Positions 26,027 to 36,663 of a stretch of 64,000 bases of DNA are shown here, one piece after another. This DNA is from Struthidea cinerea (taxonomy: Eukaryota; Chordata; Aves; Passeriformes; Corcoracidae): assembly GCA_013397865.1 (NCBI GenBank), contig VZTI01003145.1, positions 186,001-250,000 on the forward strand, read 5' to 3'. Position 1 is the first letter of the stretch, and each line of letters opens with the position of its first letter. The notes below the pieces were generated by a model. It was not told the origin of the DNA and ran no database searches. It was given only the letters and a program-made list of their open reading frames with translations. The translations under genes were made by a program, and so were the position numbers.

Positions 26027-27379
26027 AAGCCATTGTCCTGAGTCAGCCCCAGTGCTGAGCTGAATGCAGGTGTATTGCAGGACTGGGACATTTGAATTAG
26101 AGACAAGAAAGGTCAGAGTTCACACTGATTGATCTAACTGATGCCTGTCTTCTTTTAAGAAAGGAAAAATTTTGGATCAACTACCAGTACAAAACCACAA
26201 ACTGTTCATCATAAACCAGAAAATACTTGAAATACTGCTGGGAAAAAGCCAGTAGTCAAACTTCAGCATTCTGAGTTGAACAATACATTAATGACTACTT
26301 TTTTCTTTTGCTTCAGATAAACAGTTAATTTGACAAATCCAAACCTTTAACATAAGAGACTTATTTTGTTTTAAATTCTGACAGTGTTCTTGCTTATATT
26401 TTTGGTTTACACTGTGAGATTTATACTTTTAAAATATGGTTGTCAAAATGTTTTTGTCCTAATGTAATTTACTTACCTATCTTCATGCTGTTTGAGGACA
26501 CACTATTAATACTGAAATGTTTCTTTTCTAATCCATGAATTCAGAACTGTAATCACAGTGTGTTGTTTTCTTTCTCCCTTTTTCTATAGCTGCTTTTCTT
26601 GGGTTCCGCTCCCTTGCTGCTGCTGGAGAGAGTGATTTAAAGTGACAGACAACAGAGCATTCCAATCAACTGTTTCTACTGTGTGCATACTTTGTGCCAT
26701 GTTTCAGACATGCTTTTGTATTTTTTTCCTCTTAAGTGGTTCAAACCCATTTTAATTCATAAGAAAAAACATTAGGCATAATGGTTTTTTTAACCATGAT
26801 ATGTTATGATGTCTTCTTCAAATTGTGTTCCTTCCTTGTGTAGATAGATACTGGAGTGTTGGAAGCAATTAACATAACTCAGAGAACTAATTTCCTGTGG
26901 TTCTTTAACTCTGTATTTATGGCTTTCAAAAGAGTGGATCTGTACTTTAAGGATTAGTACAGTCTATAAATTTTAGTTGTCTGACTCTCTTCCTTTTTAA
27001 TTTTTAAGGAATTAAGATAAGAAAACTTCATTGGTGGCTGGAAATCACATTAAAAAAAAGGCAACCCGCTTTGTAAAAAGAAGGGTATTTTATTCCTTTT
27101 CTTCCTAAATCTTCCCCCTCCTGCACAAAAAAAAATGGATTTAAGTTGTGCTACAGAAGGCCTCAGTCATCTCTTCTGGAACTGGGTTGGTCACACACCC
27201 TTCTACTTCTCTTTCTGAATGTTTTGAGCCAGATTTGCATGACCCAGAACCAGGTGATTCCCACATCTGCAGCATGACCTGTTGCACTGCCATTGGTCAG
27301 GGGGATGAGTCAGTTATGGATAAAAAAGGATTCAGATTTTCTCCCCAAACAGCTTTTGCCAGCATGATGGGTCTCCAAG
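26027..27379. other. Noncoding AT-rich sequence
   Basis: No gene or recognised repeat. The frame starting at 27148 runs into the CR1 tail at 27380-27475 and is therefore not a gene. Confidence 0.5.
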
Positions 27380-27475
27380 CCACTTGTCTAGTGGAAAGTG
27401 ACTTTGCTCGTTTCAGGGGTGTCGGACTAGATAATCTTTAAGGTTGCTTCCATCCCAAACCTTTCTGTGATTCAA
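27380..27475 (+). mobile_element. CR1 LINE 3' end, fragment
   Basis: The ordered words TTGTCTAGTGGAAAG, then TCAGGGGTGTCGGACTAGAT, then AATCTTTAAGG and CCATCCCAAACC, ending TTCTGTGATTC, reproduce the CR1 3' UTR including its terminal repeat. The copy is 5'-truncated to about 95 bp and diverged. Confidence 0.85.
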
Positions 27476-27930
27476 TGACAGATCCCCACACCTCATTCCC
27501 TGGCAGGGCCACATGCCAGCGCTGCCCGTCCCAAGGGCACTGATCACCCCAAGCTTCACAGACACTCCTGAGTGGACGGAGCTGCCAGGCACCTCCATGT
27601 GTGCTTTGTCAGACTGGCTTCACTGGGATTTTCCAACCTCAAGTGGCCCATTTAGGGGCATTAAGGCCCCTCCTGGTGCCAGGCCCTGGGGCATTAATGG
27701 CCCTGGCTGGATACACCTGGAATGACTCATTATCTGTGGGAGCCATGACGCCACACCTTCCCTCACAGGGGCTGCTCCACCACCACCAGCTGTTTTGAGC
27801 GGCATGCCCTGTGTTCTTCATGAGGCAAAAGCTTCATCCAGAGGCAGGGACAGCTGCCAAAAATTTTGCCATCCAAGAGGAGGGCATCCAGCCAACCTGA
27901 ACCCAGGTTCAAGGTGTGCAAGCCTTTTGT
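27476..27930. other. GC-rich block with ATTAA-centred hairpins, unclassified repeat candidate
   Basis: This block is clearly more GC-rich than its flanks. It carries two related words, GGGGCATTAAGGCCC (27655-27669) and GGGGCATTAATGGCCC (27688-27703). Each sits in a local inverted repeat: AGGGGC/GCCCCT at 27654-27671 and GCCAGG/CCTGGC at 27678-27707. Several overlapping frames of 60-70 codons on both strands are shadows of the GC content. It may be an old transposable element or a GC-rich regulatory element. I do not recognise the family. Confidence 0.45.
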
Positions 27931-29393
27931 TTCTAATTGAATGCTGTGGTATTCTCTCCAAAATCCTTTTGCACCTCAGCCTAGCACTCACTGAAAAGTG
28001 GTGGGAAAGGTCCTGTTGAGCAGGAAAGGATCTTGAAAAAAATTATCCAAATTCTGCCTTGAAACATTGACTTTTTCTTTTAATCTTTTGCACAAAATAC
28101 GTACAAATCCCCAAGCAATCCCCAGCCAACGTTCTCCTGAAACTCTATATCTTACTAGAGAAACTGCTTAAAATTGAACAAAAATAATCTTAAGGTTGTC
28201 CCAATTCAGGAATGTGTCCAAAGGTGTGAATGCAGAGGGGGGGGATTTGAATATATTCAGAGCAAGACTGAGATGCAAACGAGGTCAAATATTGGTAATC
28301 AAAATGAAAATTCACTTTTATTCACTATCAAAGAAGAGAGAAAGGAAGAAAACAGAAAAGGAGGAAAAAGAGAATTACAGAAAGCAAGAAAGGCAATCAC
28401 CTGCAGATCTTATCAATGGAACCTGGCAATGGCGAAACAAGTCACTGTCTAATAGCCCCTTACAAAGGTTATGTCTTTCAATTCTTTGACTGGCTCTGTC
28501 TTTAGGAAACTTGGTGTTTGGTTTATCATCTCGTAGAGTCCACTTCATTCTCATCTGATTAATGAACTTCACCTCTGGCATCTCAAGCTGCCACCAACAG
28601 GGTAGCTGTGCTCTGCTACAGGAATGGTATAAATCTGGAGAATACTATTACTGTGGTCAGGGTTTGTTGAAATTGGGGTACTTAGGACCATCTCCAAGCC
28701 CTCCTGCTCTTTACATTCTATAGTAAGTAAAACAACTGCTCACCAAGGAGTATAAGGCAAGTTTTAATGCATTTTATCTGTCTTCTCCTGTAACCTGGTA
28801 ATGAAAATGATAAAAGATAGGCAATACTAGGGGATTTAAATATGTTTTGCAACCAGTGATCAGAATTTATAGCTGGGACATCTCTTTCCTTATTACAATT
28901 GTAATGTGAATTACTGAGTCATATTTGCCCTCTGCTACAGGATTTATGGGCTCAGGATCTTGATGACCCTTTAAAAATAATGTAGCCTGCATGAATAGGA
29001 AACACTGGGGACATGTGGTGCGTTAATCACAGAAGGGTTGAAATTAGAATAAAATATCAACATTCACATGTTTGTTTTGGAAACTTCTTGGTTGAGTGCT
29101 GAAATACTCTGACAAAAATATTAAAATACCGTCTGCAACAGATACTATACACACTGTATCACCAGGTTTTCCGTTTTGTTGCAAGGATGTGAAACAACTA
29201 ACCCACTGCCGCTGAGGGGGAAAATAACAACTTCAGTAAATCTCTGAAGAGTTCATCAGGCCACTGGCAAAATAATTTGACATTCTAATGATACCTTCTG
29301 GTGTAATCATACATTTTTATTAATGACATGACTCTACATGCAAAGCAGAAAAATGTTCTGTTATAAAATTAATATACTCCACCATTCACTCCA
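27931..29393. other. Noncoding sequence
   Basis: AT-rich, with an A/G-rich stretch near 28330-28400 that accounts for the Lys/Glu-rich overlapping frames at 28174-28489. No gene or repeat family is recognised. Confidence 0.5.
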
Positions 29394-30052
29394 TGTGGAA
29401 AATGGGGCAAAACACAGCTACATGGTGGCCAGTGAGCCTACAGAACAAGGAACAAAGAGATTCCATAGATAGGACAGTTCCTAAGATCAGAGATACTCCC
29501 CGGTTTAGGGTGACAAAAAAGGCTTCCCCCAGGATGCTTTGCTTTGGTATATTAATGTACTCCAGTTCTACTTTCCTGGTTGGCCCATTGGCCTCCCCGC
29601 CCCTTTGTTACCTTATATGTCCCATGCCCTAGAAGGTTCTCCACTCCAGGTTCCCCCCATTGGCCCTTGCCCTCGTCACTCCCTCAGAGTTTCCTAGTGG
29701 CTCCCATTCCCTAGTCCCGCCTGGGTACCGCCCCCGTGCCGTCAGACCCTTGGTCCCTGATGCTTGATCCGCTCCAATACTTAAACCTGGAGCCTCCGTT
29801 GTTCTCTGTCTTTGTCCCAGGAACCCTTCATGAGCGTGGCTGCAATAAACCACTTCCATGGAATCCCATACAGAGACCCTTCCCGACTCTTTGCTGCGAC
29901 CCATTTACGGGAGTTATCCGTGCGTGTGTGCGTGTACGCGTGTGTCAGTGTGTGGTGGTCCTGCCGAGCGGCTTCGCCTTGGAGGCGCTTTTAGAAAGGT
30001 CGCGGCACCTCGCGCTCCGGCACCGACAAGCCACAGCGGATGGTTTGCAACA
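29394..30052 (+). mobile_element. Solo LTR, probable ERVK-like (beta-retroviral), boundaries approximate
   Basis: The promoter layout is that of a retroviral LTR: reverse CCAAT boxes (CCCATTGGCC near 29585 and CCCCATTGGCCC near 29658), a TATA-like TACTTAAACC (29778-29787), and an AATAAA polyadenylation signal (29844-29849). A CpG-rich R/U5-like segment follows (29870-30052). TG at 29394 and CA near 30052 are plausible termini, but I could not find matching 6-bp target-site duplications, so the ends are uncertain. No gag, pol or env lies alongside, which fits a solo LTR. Retained CpGs suggest a fairly young insertion. Frames such as 29736-30161 are shadows of this GC-rich sequence. Confidence 0.6.
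29844..29849 (+). promoter_or_regulatory. LTR polyadenylation signal
   Basis: AATAAA lies about 60 bp downstream of the TATA-like box, as expected at the R region of an ERVK-type LTR. It could terminate LTR-driven or host transcripts on the + strand. Confidence 0.55.
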
Positions 30053-30153
30053 CGGCTGGAGTAAAAGGAGTTTTTACCCTGTGAACTTCCTGCACATACA
30101 CCGTAAGTCCAAACTGGTTAAACTCCTGTCATCTCCAACAGTAAAAAGGAAAG

Positions 30154-30199
30154 AGATTTGATGATTTTTGCAGGATTCTATAAAATCCTGTGATTCTCT
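30154..30199 (+). mobile_element. Possible CR1 3' terminus remnant
   Basis: GATTTGATGATTTTTGCAGG followed by ATTCTATAAAATCCTGTGATTC resembles the last about 45 bp of CR1 (GA-TTGATGATCTTTG... and the terminal ATTCTGTGATTC). It lies just beyond the LTR, so the LTR may have inserted near or into an older CR1. Very short and tentative. Confidence 0.45.
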
Positions 30200-30540
30200 G
30201 TGCTGTGTATGTAGGTGCATGGCTACTGCATATCATAGCAGTGACTGAAAGACTTCGGGGACATACAACAGTGTTGGGGTGTTTATTTTCGTTGGTTATG
30301 CCTAGATCCTGCTAGAGAACCACAAGAGTGTAGTGGACTCAATAGGATCAATTCTTTAAAGAATCAGTTGCAAATTGATCATTTGCTGAATGGAGGAAGC
30401 GGTTTCAAACTGTTACGCAGATGCTATGCTGTGGTGATGTTCTTGGAGCTTTCAGCATCATAGAATTATTTCGGATTTCTCCAAGGAATTGTTTCAGGAT
30501 GTCTCTGTGCTCTGGTAGACCCCAGTTCCCAGCTGTTTTG

Positions 30541-30705
30541 GTTGGGTTTTTTTGGTTTTTTTGGGGGGGGTTTTGCTTTTTTTTGTGTGTGTGTCTTTTT
30601 TTTTGTTTGCTTTGCTTTAGTTTGGGGGGGGTTTTTTGTGGTTTTTTTGGTTGGTTTGGGTTTTTTTTGTTTTTGTTTTTTGTTTTTTTTTTTTTTTGGT
30701 CTTGT
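30541..30705. repeat. T/G-rich low-complexity tract
   Basis: A run of T stretches separated by GG or G blocks, ending in a 15-base poly-T. The Phe/Gly/Cys-rich frames crossing it are artefacts. On the - strand it reads as an A-rich tract with CC/C spacers. Confidence 0.9.
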
Positions 30706-33700
30706 TTTTGAGGCTCATCCCATAGTTATGGGAGCTATAAACTATCTATCCTCTATGCCGAAGACTGATGTCATCAGGGAGCCTAAACTCCCTTTTCCTG
30801 TTTCTCCCATCCTCTTGTACGCATGTATTACTTTGTATGCAGTCAGAAGACATAGGAGTTATGAATTAGAACTGGGTAGACGAGCTTGATGGTGCCAGCA
30901 GAAAGCACGTGGTGGAACCTGGTTGGTTCCTCGGCTCACAATCCATATGCCAGATGCTGTAGTTGAGCGTATCTGCAGAGACTTATGTAAGAGCTCTGTC
31001 AGTGAGACAGATTTGGCAAGAATGTTCTTGAAAGCCAAACAAAGAAGCTGGAGGAAGATGTGGAAGCACACAAGGATTTCTGCCAGCAGTTGTGCGGCCA
31101 AGCAAGAATCAATTATTTGTGGGATTTTTGTTTTGGTTTGGTTTTTTTATCTCTCAAATATTTTGTGGCTGGTTAGCAAAATACAAAAGTTGTACAAGAC
31201 TTTAGTTTGTGCTTATTGTGGTAATAATTTCAAACCCTCTGATAGAAGCTAGGCATTTAAAATAATGTTAGGACAAGAAGTAGAGGGACAAAAAGGATTG
31301 TTTTAAGGAATTAATCTGTCCTAATTGCAACCCAATTTTATAGGAGATAGAATGTGAGGTGTAATAATATCACCTTTGTCCTTCTTATGGAGTACACAGC
31401 ATGTTTTCTGTGTATGAAATAGAGTCAATTTCATCTTGCAGACTCAGTATCCAGACTCAGAATGGTAAATCTAACAAATGCTTTATAATGTCCTGTATTT
31501 TAAGTAGAGAGCAAAGGAAAATATGTGCTGTGCCTGTAGGACTTGCTCTCTGTCTCTCCTGTTGACAGTGTGCCACTTTATATAGCTGGATACCCATTCA
31601 CTGGACCAATGAGATAAATGAATTCGTGAATAGTATCAGTTGTCCTGAAACTACACTTTTACTGAGTAAATTTTTTCAGAAAAAAGGTTATCATAATCTC
31701 TCTAGAAATATGGCTGTGATAGACCCAGGCAGCTCGAGTTTCCCATGCCTGCTGTTTCCTTTGGAATTTCGCTTGTGATAAATTGCCATGAAATGGTGAT
31801 GAAAGGGGAAAAGTTTGGGGTATTTTTTATTAACCCTAGTGGAAGAATGAATTCATGCCAAATTGTGAGATTTGGGACTAATCTCATGTTACAGATTACT
31901 GAGTGTCTGCAGAACCCTGTGGGCTTCAGTAAGTCACTCTGCAGGGGAACAGCTATCTGCCTTTGCTGGATCTTAAATCTAGGCACTCTTCTTGGGATGC
32001 TGCTGTTGTCTCTGAGGCTGAATCACTTCCTTCCCCCACCTTAATTTTTCTCATCATGGATCTGAAGAGATCTGTTGTGGAGATCAGGAACGATCTCCTC
32101 TGTGATGCCAGAAATATAAAATCGGGGTGGACGGGGAGGAATTGAAGAGGTGATATTCAGATGCAGTCTTCATTACAGACACTATAGGAAAACACTGGTT
32201 CCTTCTTTTTTTGACTCCCACAGTCTCTCCTTTATGTATTTACATACTTGTTGTACATGACTATTTACACAGGAAGACCAAACCAGTGGCAGGTACTGTC
32301 ATGCCAGGACACCTGTAACTTCAGGCTGGTTTTGACTGGTCCAGGCAGTTCAAGAAGTAAAGAACTACCTGGAGTAATCTGCACCTAGCCTGAGACACTT
32401 TTATTTTATGACACAGCTACACATATGTCTTATATAGCTTAAGTAAGTTTGGTTTTAAAAACATCTCTAGGGAGAGGGCAAGCCCGTTATTTATTATTAT
32501 TGCCCTTGCAACCCTGTCCTTGCTAGATTCCTTCTGAACTTGCAAACTCTCTAACCTGTCAGGTAAAACAAACCACAAATGAAGAAAGGTTAGAATGTAA
32601 AATCCCCAGGTCTGTGTTAAAGTGCTGTTTTATCTACTACTAAAATAGTACGTTGCAAAGGTGAAGAGAACCATTAGAGAACAGGTGCCCTGAATGAGAA
32701 AAGATTTCAGACCCTGGACCTAGAAGCCTCTTTGTTGATTTATTTGAGAAAACTACAGTATTTAGCACTTGATTCAGAGCAAAAATGGAGTTTCTCCACT
32801 CTTCATCTTCAAGTAAAGACGAATGAGCTTTCCTAACAGACCTTGCCCTGCCAATAGGAATAAATGACTGTGATTTCTGAACGCTCTCAAGGAGACCTGG
32901 AGACTCAATATGCAAAATCCCTCATTCTATCATTGAAAGTGCAGCCTTGGATTATTACTGACAGCCAAGATGCAGTTAAAGTAAAGGTCATGCAGACTAT
33001 TGACAATAATAAATTCTAAGATTTGCTATCTTTTTGCTGAGGCCTGCATTAGGCTATGCATCAAAGACCTGTATAAAAAAAAAAAAAGTGGTTTGCCCTG
33101 AACCAATAAAAAAATGCAATGTACATTTTTCAAGCTTGCTTTTTGAAGGAGCTAGAATAGATCTCTTGTATTTCATATTCTTATCTTTTAAATTAACTCA
33201 CTGGGAGATCTGCCCACCTAACAGTCAGTTTTCTCCTCTGTGCCCACCCGTAATACATAACTGAGGTTGCTTAAAATCATCTCCTGACACTGGGTGTAGC
33301 ATGACAGTAGATTTGAATAAAGGCTGAGTGTAAACACTAGCAAGTTAATTCACTTTTTGGTGTGCAAGCCTAAGGTAAACAAAAAGTCTTTAATATTACA
33401 GGTTAAGGAATTGCCTGTTTCTAATTGGGAAACAGATATGTATTGCTTCAAAACTCAGGGCACATGGTCATTTTTCTTTGCAAACTCTTAATGAAAAATG
33501 GGTTAAAAAAAAAAAAAAACGGTACTGGAAGAACAAAGCCAGTAGCTAAGAAATAGACCTGCTCAAGGCTTCAGTTATTGATGCTTAAATGCAGGGAAGA
33601 GCAACTCTCTGAAATTAAGTAAGACTTGATAAATGACTTATAATTTTAGCAATGAAATTAATATATGAATCTTTGCTTTTTATTTTTTAACTTTTGACAT

Positions 33701-33989
33701 GGAAGAACCATTTAAGTCTCTTTCTTTGAATATAATTAATGAAGACGGTTCTTATATAGAACAGATTGAGAATCCTGGATATTCGTTGCAGATCTATGAT
33801 TTATTCAGAGAGCAGATAGTCCATAAGGATCTACAGTATAACTTGTCATATTTAGAACTATAGCCTAACCCTGATATGGGGAAAAATAATCTTTAGAATG
33901 AGAGAGAGCAGAAGAGTGAAGCTCTTGACCCTTTGTGCTAAGGCTAACAAAACCTGTGCATATTAATTGCCAAATGTGGGCGTTTTTGC
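30706..33989. other. Noncoding sequence
   Basis: No supportable gene or repeat family. A-runs occur near 33069-33081 and 33506-33519. Overlapping frames at 30859-31252 and 31702-32044 have no recognisable domains. Confidence 0.5.
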
Positions 33990-34110
33990 TACAGGAGCAT
34001 TCGCTCAGGGGAGACTGGACAAGCACCACCAAGTAACAGAGTTTTCAGCTGATGGTAACAACTTACGACCACCGGTAACTCGGAGAGCTGAACTGGCAAT
34101 CGAGCAATGA
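33990..34110 (+). other. Possible orphan exon-like island (weak)
   Basis: After TTTTTGCTACAG (an acceptor-like site ending at about 33993) a frame stays open for about 38 codons to a TGA at 34108-34110. It includes a CpG-bearing segment (ACGACCACCGG, ACTCGGAG, AATCGAG) that stands out in this AT-rich context. The predicted peptide is rich in Arg, Asn and Glu and I do not recognise it. A 38-codon open frame is not statistically unusual. The antisense frame is open for a similar length. It is as likely to be a conserved noncoding element as an exon. Confidence 0.2.
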
Positions 34111-36007
34111 AAGGTGCCATTTTCTATTTTCAGTCCCACAGGTTATGCCCCACACGTAGTTTGAGAACAGCAAGATTTGCATAGGATGCATATCAGCTTT
34201 TAAAGTATTGCTGAAGTATCTGAATTTGCTTATGGATGTGTCACAAAGATTCCTGATGGTTGTATTTAATTGTAACTGGAATGGAGAAAGTAATAGGGAG
34301 AGAAGGTTTTTTTAAAATCTATTGCTCCTTTATCAACTATTAAGTAAACAAATTCGTAATTAAATACTGCTTGAAGCACAGAGAAAGTAAGAATGCATAA
34401 GGGATTTCCTATCTCACACATACTTAACTTTCTTTATTACATTTGATTGTTGAGACCCCCCCAAATGCTTCAATTACACTGGCATTTGTTATTAAATAAG
34501 TGAAATAAAAAAGCGCATAAAATTTCAAAATAATTTGTATTAAAAACATACAAAATTTTTATTAGGCTATCTATTATGACTGTAAAATCATTACATTAGA
34601 AAGTTGTATTATTTTAATAGTCCACAGAAGAGAAATATGTATTTTTAATTGAATTTCTTTAAATTAAGCTTTTAAATTATCCAATTACCACTCAGTTCAA
34701 TGGAAATCAGTTAGTACAGAGATAAGAGTGTAGTCTTTCTCTTGTAGAAACTATACATATATATATAAACTGAAGCATATTTTCAGGGTTTTAAACTATT
34801 CCACTGTTATTTCTGCTGTCGCATCTTCCTTACCTCATCAGGTATCTAGTGCCAGTGCTGTGCTTTCAGTCACCCAAAGTAAATGGAGTGTGCACAGTGA
34901 ACATTTCACAAACTGGCATGGAAATACTGAATTCCTACTATCAGGCCTAATTTCTTCATCTGCATGATGCATTGACGTAGCATATGTTAAAATGAAAACG
35001 AAAACATAACTTAGTTTTCAAGTCCTTTTAACTTCTAGAGTAGCAAGTGAGTTATAGCCTGATACCTATGCAAAAATTTCCTAATATTTGGCTTAAAAAG
35101 TTTGGTTTGGAAATTGCTAAAAAGCTATTATGCATTACTAAGTGATCCAGAATTCAAATGTAAAACTTAAGGAAAGGTGGCATCTGCATTACAACGGGCT
35201 GCAAAAGTAAGGTCCACCTGCCTAGGCAGTACTGGGACAGCCGGGACATGCCTGCCTCCAGCCTTTGTGCACAGACATGAGTGAGTACACGGGGTGTGTG
35301 ATCATATGCATTGCTGTAAAATCTTCAATGCCAACAATCTGTGGTTTCAAACACCGGTACAAGTTAGGCCAGCATGGCAATAACACATTTCCTGTGCCTC
35401 ATTGTGTTTGTTTATGCCACGTTTTCTTTAGATTATCCCCTTTTGCCAATCTCTAGCTCCTACTGCCCCATCCAAAGAAGTGGTTCCTACGGTAACAGAG
35501 ATGATATTTTTCTGGACCAAACGTAGTGAGTACTGAAAGAGCAGTAGGAAGCCTGTTTCTACACGTTGAACCAATACCTTGTCATTTGGATCCACAGGTG
35601 AAGGAGTTTCTTTTCCTTTTAACCAGTTCTTAAACAGGGTGAGTCTTAAGCAGCTGAGCTGAGGTCCCGTGAACAAACTGTCCTAACTACCGTATCAGAT
35701 TATAAAAGGAAAAACCTAATTCCCCCCCAAAAGATTACAGAAATAAATTTGTGTTGCCAAACTCTCCAAGGCAACTGGAGTGAGCTTATATCCCCTTATA
35801 TCCTCTCCGCTTGTGTTACTTGCCTTCAATAAATTATACAATTTGACTCATCATGTTACCATCCTGCTGTTAAATAAATGGTCATATGTGTGCCCAGAGG
35901 TAGGCCATTAGTGTACAAAAAGTCTTTTTATGCTCCCCATTATTGCAACAGTACATCATGCCAACCTGAAGGATTGATTGCTGACTGTGCTGGCCCTTGT
36001 CTCCCCC
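34111..36007. other. Noncoding AT-rich sequence
   Basis: Includes a TA-rich run near 34755-34767 and otherwise single-copy sequence. No gene or repeat family is recognised. Confidence 0.5.
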
Positions 36008-36034
36008 CTGCTGCTGCTGCTGCTGCTGCTGCTG
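36008..36034. repeat. (CTG)9 trinucleotide repeat
   Basis: Nine uninterrupted CTG units, preceded by a C-run and followed by TAGG. The poly-Ala and poly-Cys frames across it (35878-36153, 35997-36242) are repeat artefacts with no supported gene around them. Confidence 0.95.
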
Positions 36035-36522
36035 TAGGATTTGGAGGTGGCTCAGGATGGAGAGGTTGCTACATGGCCCTGCAATGGCTATCTCAACACA
36101 TTATTGCTTTTTTCAGGCAATTAGGTTTAGGGAACAGTGTGCACTCAAAATGATGTGTGTTGGAACTGCGTCTCGGAACTGTCTTTCGTCTTATTTAATA
36201 GGTCTCTTTGTTCTCAATGTACCAGGGAGGCCTGTCAGCTGACCTGTGCTTTGAACCTTACCAAGTGAGTTCACAAAGTTCTGATATATTGGAGGCTTTG
36301 AGTCTAAACATAATAGTTGTATTTCACTTCTGGGATTTGCCTTCAGCAGGGGCATTGAGGGGTGGGTGAGGAGGAGTTTTGGGTATGTGTGTTTTTTTTT
36401 TCCTTCAATTTAATTTTTTTACCTTTATGCCAATTACTCAGTGTCCTAAAATGCCCAGCATGAGTCATGTGGGACTTGATTGAAGTGTGACTGTGTGTCT
36501 GATACTCTGATTAGGATTCTCA
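36035..36522. other. Noncoding sequence
   Basis: No gene or repeat family. A T-run lies near 36392-36401. Confidence 0.5.
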
Positions 36523-36544
36523 GTGAATTCAAAGTGAATTCAAA
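36523..36544. repeat. Two-copy 11-bp tandem repeat
   Basis: GTGAATTCAAA occurs twice in tandem, followed by a third partial GTG. It is a small local duplication. Confidence 0.85.
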
Positions 36545-36557
36545 GTGCATCACAGTA

Positions 36558-36663
36558 ACATTTTTGGTTTTGCTTTTGGTTTTGGTTTTGTTTTTTGGTT
36601 TTTACTTTTTTTGGGGAGAGGGTATTTTTTTTTTTTGTCTTGTTTTGTTTTGTTTTTGTTTGC
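36558..36663. repeat. T/G-rich low-complexity tract
   Basis: TTTTGG-type units merge into poly-T and TTTTG units. Frames crossing it are Phe- and Leu-rich (or Lys- and Pro-rich on the - strand) and have no biological support. Confidence 0.9.

Noticed and set aside
29736..30161. 141-codon + strand frame
   Set aside because: It lies inside the CpG-rich LTR, whose GC content suppresses stop codons.
30466..30484. ATCATAGAATTATTTCGG resembling the antisense CR1 start
   Set aside because: Only about 18 bp match and the downstream sequence does not follow CR1.
35878..36242. Poly-Ala and poly-Cys frames around the CTG repeat
   Set aside because: They are created by the trinucleotide repeat and have no recognisable flanking protein sequence.
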